From positions 1 to 61,285 of the forward strand of contig NZ_APNH01000007.1 of assembly GCF_040361275.1 (NCBI RefSeq): 61,285 nucleotides of DNA, read 5' to 3'. Numbering within the stretch: the first letter of the stretch is position 1; every line of letters begins with the position of its first letter. Source of the stretch: Salinisphaera sp. T31B1. Its GTDB lineage: Bacteria; Pseudomonadota; Gammaproteobacteria; Nevskiales; Salinisphaeraceae. Below, piece after piece: positions 32,601-38,954 of the stretch. The notes under the pieces were generated by a model. The model worked only from the letters and a program-made list of their open reading frames with translations, made no database searches and was not told where the DNA came from. The position numbers and the translations under genes were made by a program.

Positions 32601-32778
32601 CGACCTGCCCGTGCCCGCCGCCGCCGACTACATCGAACTGGTGCTCATCGCCGCCGACACCCCGACCTACGCGGACACCGTGCCGCTATGGTTCGACAAC
32701 TACGACCGCCGTATCACCATCGCCCGTCCGATGGACGAAACACCGATTGAGCATGCACCGCTAGAGGTCAATAGCTAA
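29653..32778 (+). CDS. Tail tip / host specificity protein J
   Basis: The 1041-residue protein matches lambda gpJ over its length. The N-terminal part has a Gly-rich stretch (GAKGGGKSGGGGG) and ARIVDVISEGPIVGLVDG. Tip domains follow (about 100-620), with YGLIISVPSNYNPETREYSG and GLWDGTFK, then fibronectin-like domains (about 640-860) and a helical linker. Unlike lambda J it lacks the central straight fibre (DUF1983) region, which is encoded two genes downstream. A terminator block precedes it. TAATG overlap with the next gene. Confidence 0.92.
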   Translation: MSAVADEIDLLIGAKGGGKSGGGGGRVAQEDPNTLRSNSTARIVDVISEGPIVGLVDGFRSVFLDDTPVQNEDDSFNFAGLIRTDRYGYPDQDPFPRQPNVGNPQDVSTQVRADTPAVRTINDTEVDAVIVTIQIPALTYQDPKTGDLRGTSVEWAVDVRPAGGSWTEKLQDKIEGKTTSPYQRSKRIPLDGDGPWDVRVRRITEDSDQSNVRNDTYWASYTELIDAKLIYPDTAAFGLEVDARQFGDTIPARKYDVYGLIISVPSNYNPETREYSGLWDGTFKQAWTDNPAWVYYDLATNTRYGAGLPYVDKWALYQIAQYCDALVDDGYGGEEPRFTFNTVIADQTSVYDALSQLASVFRGMTYWGTNTVMATADMPGDPVQLVTPANVIEGPNGCFEYSGASRSSQHSAWLVSFNDPDSNDRLTPEIVEDEGRIQRLGWKPANLNAIGCNSRGQARRVGLWARETELNEGETLTYTAAIDHAKARPGDIIEQQDPDRANARLSGRLKSTGTSTLTLDKVPDTIDQNETWYLDAVLPTGGIERREITQFDGDTVQLAQPFSKAPVQAGLWVLSSALIAPRLWRVVANRESGAVNGKLRYQITAVEHDPAKYARVEQGIYLPAPPDTLIPTGPITPPTNLTAESYTYIAGGTQHQGLTVSLTPSTDARVQAHVIEARGPTDSNWRTISNGPGTSADILDAVAGVWMLRGRAVDGLGRLSAWVYDNVNVNGLLLPGPPTAVNIITGAFSIQLLPAGLAPGAVWEFWRSNVALDAADIESNAVQVGEGSSLADVKLSHNTTYYYYIRARNVYGVSAWYPVQATTDNNPEEVIAALNERITKSELSQELQQTIAGFDPGALDERFKEIRDQFASGLQTLELGFDTNEPGDAVLPVGWRGGNELTGYLAPIGTGDAAYGALDVDAGNWYLAKCWRLIRPVQNVTGSVRATVDTGQAQMMARFYTAEALFIGDARSDPLTASGTIDYDLPVPAAADYIELVLIAADTPTYADTVPLWFDNYDRRITIARPMDETPIEHAPLEVNS

Positions 32779-33701
32779 TGGCTGTTTATAACGACGCAAG
32801 CCCGAACAAAGTAGCCGATCAAGCCCTTGGCGGGCACAAATACGTTCCTGCGGCTGATTCGGCGCAAGGCGTCTCATCGCAACTGGATATCAACTTCGAG
32901 GAGTGGAAGCGCCGCGCGCTGTTGCGTATTGCCGTCGAGGCGGGTATGGACCCGGCGTCGGATAGTGACATGTTGTTGTCTGACTCAATTTATCGAATGA
33001 TCGACGGTACTCCATCACGTTTAACCGGCATTAAATTGCTGGCGGATCAGGACGACCTATTACAGCAATCGCCCGGCTGGTACGGATGGACAAACCCAGC
33101 TCCAATCAATGGTCCGCCGTCAAACACGCCAACGTATCAAATCGCGCATATTGCTAATGCGGGGAATCGAAATTATAAAATTACTGCATGGTCTACCGGC
33201 GACCAAGAGACGTGGACAAATTATAAGGTTTTTGCCGGTTGGACCGGCTGGGATAAATCTTATACAACACGCAACACAACGGTCGACGGTAACGGGAATT
33301 TGAGTCCCGCATCTCCTATATTTCGAGTTGCTACCAAACCGTATAATGCCACTGGAGGCGGCTATGCCGTGGCCGGGGCCGGAACAGCGAATAGTTACGC
33401 AGCAGGCGTCACGTGCGAACACCCTGCAACAGGAATTTATATCGTCCGCGGATCGCTAGGGTTGCGCCGCGAGGGCTGGTATATAAAGACGCCGCTTGAC
33501 ACAAACTACAATCCGAAATGTTACGTTGAATACGATCAGCACGACGATGGCACGATCGAGATTCGAACGTATGAGCCGGTCGCGAATGGTCCGTTCGTAG
33601 CCGGCGGCGAGCCAATGGATATTCCAGCGGGTCGTTGGATAGACCTGCGCCTGGAAATGCCTGAACCTGAACAGCCCGCGGCCGAGAGCGAGACCGAGTA
33701 A
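32778..33701 (+). CDS. AT-rich tail fibre protein inserted between J and its fibre domain
   Basis: The 307-residue protein has a GC-rich start and end but an AT-rich middle (about 32,960-33,500) with many codons ending in A or T. The N-terminal part (VADQALGGHKYVPAADSAQG) resembles a fibre attachment segment; the end (PMDIPAGRWIDLRLEMP) is a terminal motif seen in other tail fibres. The middle is Gly/Tyr/Asn-rich, as expected of a receptor-binding beta domain. The composition suggests recent exchange of the receptor-binding part. Confidence 0.65.
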   Translation: MAVYNDASPNKVADQALGGHKYVPAADSAQGVSSQLDINFEEWKRRALLRIAVEAGMDPASDSDMLLSDSIYRMIDGTPSRLTGIKLLADQDDLLQQSPGWYGWTNPAPINGPPSNTPTYQIAHIANAGNRNYKITAWSTGDQETWTNYKVFAGWTGWDKSYTTRNTTVDGNGNLSPASPIFRVATKPYNATGGGYAVAGAGTANSYAAGVTCEHPATGIYIVRGSLGLRREGWYIKTPLDTNYNPKCYVEYDQHDDGTIEIRTYEPVANGPFVAGGEPMDIPAGRWIDLRLEMPEPEQPAAESETE

Positions 33702-35131
33702 TGGCCCGCGTCGCATTCGACAACGTACAGATCGACGCGTTGCCGTCGCTGTTCGAGATCGGGCAGACGGAATCCGCCGATGCCGTACGCCGGCAGTACG
33801 CGGTACAGCGTGCCGAAGTCGCGAACGACAACGTCGATATCGTCAGCACCCAGGTCGATATCCTGCGATCCCGATTCAACGACCCCGAAAACGGCGTTGC
33901 GGCCTTGGCCGAGCGCGTTGAGACCAATTTCACCTCGATTCAGGGCGCGCGTGATGATCTGAGCGTGCAATCCGGCCAGCTAGTCGAGATCACGGCGGAC
34001 ATCACGGATCTAAACAGCGAGATCAACAGCCGCGCAACGATCGTCCAGCTGCAGGACGCCCAAGCGGACAACGCATCGGCGCGTGCCCAGCTGAGCACAA
34101 CGCTACGCTCGGAGTTCGACGGCGATATCGCCGCGCTCGATCAGTCCCTATCGACGGAAATCGACAGCGTCACGGGCAAGATCGAGTCGATGTACGCCGT
34201 ACGGCTCCAAGTCGACAACGACGGCACGCGCTACATCGGCGGCTACGGCCTCAGCAACGACGGCACGACAGTGCAAGCCGCGTTCGATGTGGACCTTTTC
34301 AGCATCGGTCGCCTCGGCGCCGGCAAGGTGCAGCCGTTTATCGTCGATACGTCGGACGGCAATGTCTATATCGACCGGGCGATGATTGCCGTGCTCAACG
34401 CCGGCGAGCTGAGCGCGATCACAACTAAAACAGGGACTTTACAGGTCGATAGGCTGACGACTGCGGCGCCCAACAGCACCGCCGGCCGTGTTGAATTGTC
34501 GGGTCAAGGCAGTTACGCCCTGTGGGGCGGCAGCGGGTCGAAGACATCCGGCAATGCGAAGTGGTACGTCGACCAGGCCGGCAACTTCGTCGGCCGCGAT
34601 ATCACGGCGCGCGGTGATGTCGAGGCTACAAGCGTTAAAGCGGGCACGGTCAACATCATCGATGAGCTGATGATTCAGGGCAACGCCGTAGTCGTGCCCA
34701 TCGGTTACAAATCGGATGCGAAAACGAACCAGGCTGGCGATGTCTGGGCGGAAGTTGCGAGGATCAATGTGCCTGCGGGCAAATTGCGATCGGCGACGCC
34801 GGCGTTCGTATCGTTCGGATTTAACTACGAGTTTGAGGTGTGGGGGACTGGCAATGCGTCAGTTGGCGTGCGCCTGCTCATCAACGGCTCGATCGAGTAC
34901 GAGTACATCATCGAAAAAATCCTGGTGACAAACAGCAACAGCAGCTCGCTCGTGCCGATCAATCGCAGCGGCGCATACAATTTCGGCCGACAAATTACGT
35001 TGGGCACATCGGCGGCCACCGTGGCCCTGGAGGCCGAGTTCTACACGACGAACAACGTCGACAACGGTGAGCGAGCGACGTTTAACCGCTACATGTTCAT
35101 GCAAGCGCTCAAAAATTCGGCGGGGATGTAA
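33701..35131 (+). CDS. Central straight fibre protein (J C-terminal, DUF1983-like)
   Basis: A 476-residue protein. The N-terminal helical region (about 25-155) is rich in Asp/Gln/Ser/Ala heptads. A DUF1983-type domain follows, with MYAVRLQVDNDGTRYIGGYG, FIVDTSDGNVYIDRAMI and ALWGGSG motifs, as found near the end of lambda-type J. The C-terminal part (about 335-476) is a beta domain that may bind the receptor. It looks like the distal part of J carried on a separate gene. It starts in a TAATG overlap. Confidence 0.8.
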   Translation: MARVAFDNVQIDALPSLFEIGQTESADAVRRQYAVQRAEVANDNVDIVSTQVDILRSRFNDPENGVAALAERVETNFTSIQGARDDLSVQSGQLVEITADITDLNSEINSRATIVQLQDAQADNASARAQLSTTLRSEFDGDIAALDQSLSTEIDSVTGKIESMYAVRLQVDNDGTRYIGGYGLSNDGTTVQAAFDVDLFSIGRLGAGKVQPFIVDTSDGNVYIDRAMIAVLNAGELSAITTKTGTLQVDRLTTAAPNSTAGRVELSGQGSYALWGGSGSKTSGNAKWYVDQAGNFVGRDITARGDVEATSVKAGTVNIIDELMIQGNAVVVPIGYKSDAKTNQAGDVWAEVARINVPAGKLRSATPAFVSFGFNYEFEVWGTGNASVGVRLLINGSIEYEYIIEKILVTNSNSSSLVPINRSGAYNFGRQITLGTSAATVALEAEFYTTNNVDNGERATFNRYMFMQALKNSAGM

Positions 35132-35929
35132 ATGCCGCATTATGCGATTCACGACCCGCAGGGATGGATTCGAACGGTAATAGATTGCCCAACGGACTGG
35201 GCCGTTGGATTTGCCCTCGACGACGAATCTGCCGCCCCCGTGCCCGCGGATACGTCGAATGCCGTTCATTGGATCAAACCCGAGACGGGCCGACGAAATA
35301 CACGCTCGGCGACGCCCTGCACGCCGAGCCGCTCGACGGTGCCCGCAGACGGCACAACCCCGGTCACGTTGTCCCAGATGCGGGACGACACGCAAATCGA
35401 CGTCGCCGGGCCAGAGCCGCAGCAGATGACGGCCACGGGCTCGGCGCAGCTGACGTTCAGCGCGCCCGGCAGATACCGCATCACCGCCACGGCCCCGTTC
35501 CCGGCACTGCCGAAGACGATCACGATACAGGCCCTGCCGCCGGCCGAAGCACGGCGTCAGACCATGCTAGACCGGATCGATGTCGCCGCCGGCGAAGCCC
35601 GCCGCCGGTTCGTCAGCCCGGGCGATCTGGTCGCCGAAGAATACCGCCAGGCCGCCGAGGCCGTCGCCCGCTGGCGCGCCGCCGGCAGCCCGCCCGACGA
35701 CGTCCCGCCCGAGGTGCAGGCGGGCGCCGACTACAGCGAGATCACCCCCGAACAAGCCGCCGCCGAGATCGAAACGACCGCCACCGGCTACGCCCAAGCC
35801 ATGGCCGCCATCCGCGACATCCGCCTCGCCGGCAAGCGCAGCGTGCGCCAAGCCGCCGAGGCGGATATCGAAACGACGGGTGAGCGCGTGATTGGTCAGC
35901 TGGCCGGCGTTGCGCCACCGCAGCCATAG
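35132..35929 (+). CDS. Phage tail protein with possible local frame displacement
   Basis: A 265-residue protein, the last late gene. It has a small N-terminal domain (MPHYAIHDPQGWIRTVI), a beta-sandwich segment (about 68-130, with TTPVTLSQM and APGRYRITATAPF) and a helical C-terminal half (AEARRQTMLDRIDVAAGEARRRF onward) resembling tail assembly chaperones. Residues about 52-68 are Arg/Ser/Thr-rich (RRNTRSATPCTPSRSTV), while another frame of the same DNA reads GPTKYTLGDALHAEPLD. That suggests two compensating indels. Confidence 0.6.
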   Translation: MPHYAIHDPQGWIRTVIDCPTDWAVGFALDDESAAPVPADTSNAVHWIKPETGRRNTRSATPCTPSRSTVPADGTTPVTLSQMRDDTQIDVAGPEPQQMTATGSAQLTFSAPGRYRITATAPFPALPKTITIQALPPAEARRQTMLDRIDVAAGEARRRFVSPGDLVAEEYRQAAEAVARWRAAGSPPDDVPPEVQAGADYSEITPEQAAAEIETTATGYAQAMAAIRDIRLAGKRSVRQAAEADIETTGERVIGQLAGVAPPQP

Positions 35930-36412
35930 TCAGCCGATCTTATAGCGCAGCCCGAGGCCCCACTCGCACACATGCCGATCGCCGAACCGATCGCGTAGCG
36001 TCACGTGCTGCATGTCGATTTCGACGACCCGCATCGGCTCGTCCCGCAGATCCGTGACCAGCCGCGACCTGCCGCTGATGACGCGCTCCCGATCGGCCGT
36101 GTCTTCCAGATCTGTCCGGACAAGCACCGAGATCTGATCGCCGACCCTCACGCCCGCCTGAAGCGCTTCTGTGCGCTGTGCATCCGCCGACGACTCGAAC
36201 CACGCCCAGGGCCTGGACGCGCGCTCATGCGCCGGCGTGTCATCAAAAACGGCGCGCCGGCCGTAAGTGTCGGCCTCGGCGGGGCATGGAAGTGGTGCAT
36301 TGAGATAAGGGGCTTTGAGTATCGCTCGGGAAGCACGCCCGCGCCAAGCCGCGAAGCGGTGACGGGGAGATGTGGGTGATACGGATAAGCGCCGATACGC
36401 ACCAATGGGCAT
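35930..36412 (-). CDS. Hypothetical protein next to attR
   Basis: The minus-strand frame encodes up to 160 residues. The last 75 (VGDQISVLVRTDLEDTADRE and VVEIDMQHVTLRDRFGDRHV) have the balanced composition and strand pattern of a real protein. The N-terminal part from ATG 36412 looks less convincing, so the start is uncertain. It abuts the last tail gene convergently and lies between it and attR, a usual place for a lysogenic conversion gene. No family is recognised. Confidence 0.4.
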   Translation of the reverse strand: MPIGAYRRLSVSPTSPRHRFAAWRGRASRAILKAPYLNAPLPCPAEADTYGRRAVFDDTPAHERASRPWAWFESSADAQRTEALQAGVRVGDQISVLVRTDLEDTADRERVISGRSRLVTDLRDEPMRVVEIDMQHVTLRDRFGDRHVCEWGLGLRYKIG

Positions 36413-36470
36413 GGCGTGCAACGGACGCCCAAGCGGTTTAGTTTGTATTCAGATACTTACGTTTCGGCTG

Positions 36471-36520
36471 TCGCATTCATAATGCGAGAGTCGGTGGTTC
36501 AAATCCACCCATAGCCACCA
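36471..36520 (+). other. attR: 3' part of tRNA-Met(CAT)
   Basis: Anticodon stem TCGCA/TGCGA with loop TTCATAA (36471-36487, anticodon CAT), T arm GGTGG-TTCAAAT-CCACC (36493-36509), acceptor strand CATAGCC, then A and CCA (36518-36520). The required 5' half (beginning GGCTATG) is missing; upstream is phage DNA. The phage therefore integrated into a tRNA-Met gene, and this is the right junction. The intact gene would lie at attL outside the window. Confidence 0.85.
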
Positions 36521-36553
36521 GTCGACGTGCACCTTCGACCTTGTCGAAGGGTC

Positions 36554-36588
36554 AAGGGATCCGGTGTAGGCCGGATCCCTTTTTTTTG
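36554..36588 (+). terminator. Terminator of the original tRNA-Met gene
   Basis: AAGGGATCCGG (36554-36564) pairs with CCGGATCCCTT (36571-36581) around six bases and runs into a T-run. A second hairpin CCTTCGAC/GTCGAAGG (36532-36550) sits between it and the CCA end. It is host DNA now separated from the tRNA promoter by the prophage. Confidence 0.85.
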
Positions 36589-36697
36589 CTCGGCGCGCGT
36601 GCGTCGGGCCGGCGACCCGGGTAGCTGCACGGATCCATCCCGGGCCGGCAAGCCTGATAGACTCGGCCCATTCCGGGTTGACGCTAACCTCGACGCT

Positions 36698-38128
36698 ATG
36701 GCCAAAGATCACGATCTCGGCAAGAAGAAGCCGCTCAAGCTCAAGACGGGCTCGTTCGACCGCAATGCGGCGATGGCGCGCATGGGCGTGATGGCGGGCG
36801 CATCCTTTGCCGGCCACACGCTGGGCAACTTGTTCCGGAGCAAGGAAGACAAGGAACGCCGCAACCGCGAGTTCTATATCCGCCAGGCCCAGTTCCTGGC
36901 CGACGAGCTCGGTCAGCTCAAGGGCAGCGTGATGAAGGTCGGCCAGATGCTGTCTGTCTATGGACAGTACTTCATGCCGCCGGAAGCCATCGAGGTGTTG
37001 CGCAGTCTTCAGGACGACAGCCCGCCGGTCGCCTGGGAGGAGCTCGAGCCGGTGGTCCGGGCGCGCCTCGGCCGGGAGCGGTTGGCCGAGATCGATATAG
37101 ATCCGGAGCCGCTCGCCGCAGCGTCGCTTGGCCAGGTCCATCGGGCGACGCGCCGTTCGGATGGGCGCCAGCTTTGCGTGAAGATTCAATACCCGCAGCT
37201 GGCCGACGCCATCGACAGCGATATCCGAACCCTGACCCAGATCGTGCGGCTGGCGCGCCTCGTTCCCAAAGGCGTCGAGCTCAACGCGATCATGGAAGAA
37301 GTCCGCGAGATGATCTATCGCGAGGTCGACTACGACCGCGAGCTGCGCATGACGCGTGAGTTCTCGCAGCGGCTGGCGCATGACCCGCGTTTCGTGGTGC
37401 CCGAAGTCTTTCCCGAATACTCCACCGAGACGGTGCTGGTCACCTCCTACGAGAGCGCCCACCACGTTCAGAGCGACGCCGTTCAGCAACTCGAACAGTC
37501 GCGACGCAACGCGCTCGGTCGCCAAGCCCTCGAGCTGTTCTGTCGCGAGTTCTTCATCTGGGGCATCGTTCAGACCGACCCGCACTTTGGCAACTACAAG
37601 GTGCGGATCAACGACGATGGCCAGGATCAGATGGTGCTGCTGGATTTCGGCGCCACGCGCGAGTTTGCGCCCCGCTTTCTCGGCTCTTATTACGACGTCG
37701 TCATCGGTGCGTATGAAGGCGATGCGCAGCGCTTGATCGACGGCGCGATCGGTATCAATCTGCTGCGCCGGGATTCGCCGCAACATGTCTTCGATGCCTT
37801 CGCCAAGGTCGGCATGCTGATGATCGAGCCGTTCTCGGCGCATCCTCCGGCCGAATTGACGACCGACGACGGCGCTTATCGCTGGGGCGAGTCGGATCTG
37901 CCGTTCCGGGTGTCCCGCGCGGTGTCGGATGCCGCGATTTCGCGCTGGTTCCGTATTCCGCCGCGCGAGATCGTATTCCTGCACAGGCGGCTGGGCGGCG
38001 TGTTCGTGCTGCTGGCCGTGCTGGATGCGGAAATCGATGCGCACGCGCTGCTCGGCGAATATCTCTATCACGACGCCGACAACCGGACCGAGACCAAAAC
38101 TGAAACGGGCACATCGACGGCGGGTTAG
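36698..38128 (+). CDS. ABC1/AarF/UbiB-family atypical kinase
   Basis: The 476-residue protein belongs to the UbiB (ADCK/ABC1) protein-kinase-like family, ATPases linked to ubiquinone and lipid metabolism. Signature features are the KxGQ motif (KVGQ, 80-83), an Ala-rich nucleotide loop (AAASLGQVHRA near 140), TDPHFGNY near 300 and LLDFGATR near 320. It lacks the C-terminal membrane helices of classical UbiB, so it is more likely the soluble cousin often seen beside DUF2505 genes. ATG 36698 is preferred; longer frames run through the tRNA terminator. Confidence 0.85.
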   Translation: MAKDHDLGKKKPLKLKTGSFDRNAAMARMGVMAGASFAGHTLGNLFRSKEDKERRNREFYIRQAQFLADELGQLKGSVMKVGQMLSVYGQYFMPPEAIEVLRSLQDDSPPVAWEELEPVVRARLGRERLAEIDIDPEPLAAASLGQVHRATRRSDGRQLCVKIQYPQLADAIDSDIRTLTQIVRLARLVPKGVELNAIMEEVREMIYREVDYDRELRMTREFSQRLAHDPRFVVPEVFPEYSTETVLVTSYESAHHVQSDAVQQLEQSRRNALGRQALELFCREFFIWGIVQTDPHFGNYKVRINDDGQDQMVLLDFGATREFAPRFLGSYYDVVIGAYEGDAQRLIDGAIGINLLRRDSPQHVFDAFAKVGMLMIEPFSAHPPAELTTDDGAYRWGESDLPFRVSRAVSDAAISRWFRIPPREIVFLHRRLGGVFVLLAVLDAEIDAHALLGEYLYHDADNRTETKTETGTSTAG

Positions 38129-38189
38129 CCGTTGAGCCCGTCTGCGGCGGCCTTGCAACAGCCGCCGGTCACCCGTTCAAGGAAACCCT

Positions 38190-38690
38190 ATGAAGTTTGA
38201 GGAAACCTTCGATTTCACGCATGACGCGGGCACTATTCTGCGCATGTTCACCGACGAATCCTATTATCTCGACAAGTACGAGCGGCTGGGCGGACGTGCG
38301 CCCAAGCTGCTCGATAGCCGCCAGGGCGACGGCGAATTCGAGATCAGCGTGCGGCATGCGCTTGACGCGACCAAGTTGTCGTTTCCCGATATTCTGAAGA
38401 AGCGGATCGGCGATCGAATCCTGCTGACCCAGACCGATCACTGGACGCTTGAGGATCGCACTGGCCGGATCGATATCGATATCGAGAAAGCGCCGGTGGA
38501 CATCGCCATCGATATGCGCCTGCAGGAGCGCGGCGAGAACGCCTCGCGCCTGACGCTGGTTTTCGATATCGATGCGCAGGTACCGCTGCTCGGCGGCAAG
38601 ATCGAAAAAGCGATCGCCGGCCCAATCACCGAGCGTACGCGCAAGGATCTGAAGCTGAGTAACGAAATGGCCTCGAACTACACCGCCTAG
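38190..38690 (+). CDS. DUF2505 family protein
   Basis: A 166-residue protein with the START/SRPBCC-like pattern of DUF2505: FDFTHDAGTILRMFTDESYY at the start, alternating strands, and a C-terminal helix (IEKAIAGPITERTRKDLKLSN). The fold would give a hydrophobic cavity for a lipid-like ligand. It lies 61 bases after the AarF-like kinase and probably in the same operon, which suggests a link to quinone or lipid handling. Its exact role is unknown. Confidence 0.8.
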   Translation: MKFEETFDFTHDAGTILRMFTDESYYLDKYERLGGRAPKLLDSRQGDGEFEISVRHALDATKLSFPDILKKRIGDRILLTQTDHWTLEDRTGRIDIDIEKAPVDIAIDMRLQERGENASRLTLVFDIDAQVPLLGGKIEKAIAGPITERTRKDLKLSNEMASNYTA

Positions 38691-38697
38691 ACTGCCC

Positions 38698-38946
38698 ATG
38701 CACGACGAACGTAACGAACACGGCCGCTCGCACTGCGACGAGCCGGCACCGCCCACGCTCTGGCAGTCCTGGATGAGCGTGCTGGCGGCTTTTTTCGGGG
38801 TCCAGTCCAGTGCCAACCGGGAGCGCGATTTTACGCGTGGCAAGGCGAGTCATTTCATCCTGCTCGGCCTGCTGGCCACGGTGCTACTGATCGGCCTGTT
38901 GATCGGCGTGGTGGTGCTGATCCAGCATTTCGCCGCGCCGACCTAG
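38698..38946 (+). CDS. DUF2970 small membrane protein
   Basis: An 82-residue protein with the family signature WQSWMSVLAAFFGVQSS, NRERDFTRGK and one C-terminal membrane segment (about 52-76). DUF2970 proteins are short inner-membrane proteins of unknown function found in proteobacteria. It follows the DUF2505 gene by seven bases and converges on mutS, the two stops lying nine bases apart. Confidence 0.85.
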   Translation: MHDERNEHGRSHCDEPAPPTLWQSWMSVLAAFFGVQSSANRERDFTRGKASHFILLGLLATVLLIGLLIGVVVLIQHFAAPT

Positions 38947-38954
38947 ACTGGCTT

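Larger units (their letters stand above)
1..36520. mobile_element. Lambda-like siphovirus prophage, right (late) part
   Basis: Everything from the window start to the tRNA-Met remnant is phage. The order lysis, cos, terminase, portal, protease/scaffold, decoration, capsid, tail, tip is the lambda late order. All structural genes read on the plus strand with overlapping or nearly touching ends. No structural gene looks broken, apart from a possible local frame displacement in the last tail gene. Integrase, repressor and replication genes are absent, so the left part including attL lies outside the window. The right end is fixed by a truncated tRNA-Met copy, followed directly by host genes. An intact late region suggests a recent or functional prophage, but viability cannot be judged without the left arm. 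Confidence 0.95.

Noticed and set aside
36421-36520. Complete tRNA-Met gene
   Set aside because: The acceptor 5' strand GGCTATG and a D arm are absent; only the 3' part from the anticodon stem onward is present.
36449-38158. 569-codon minus-strand frame opposite the AarF-like kinase
   Set aside because: It reads through the tRNA remnant, giving a tail of the WWLWVDLNHRLSHYECDSR kind that is a well-known tRNA translation artefact, and the plus strand has a clear kinase.
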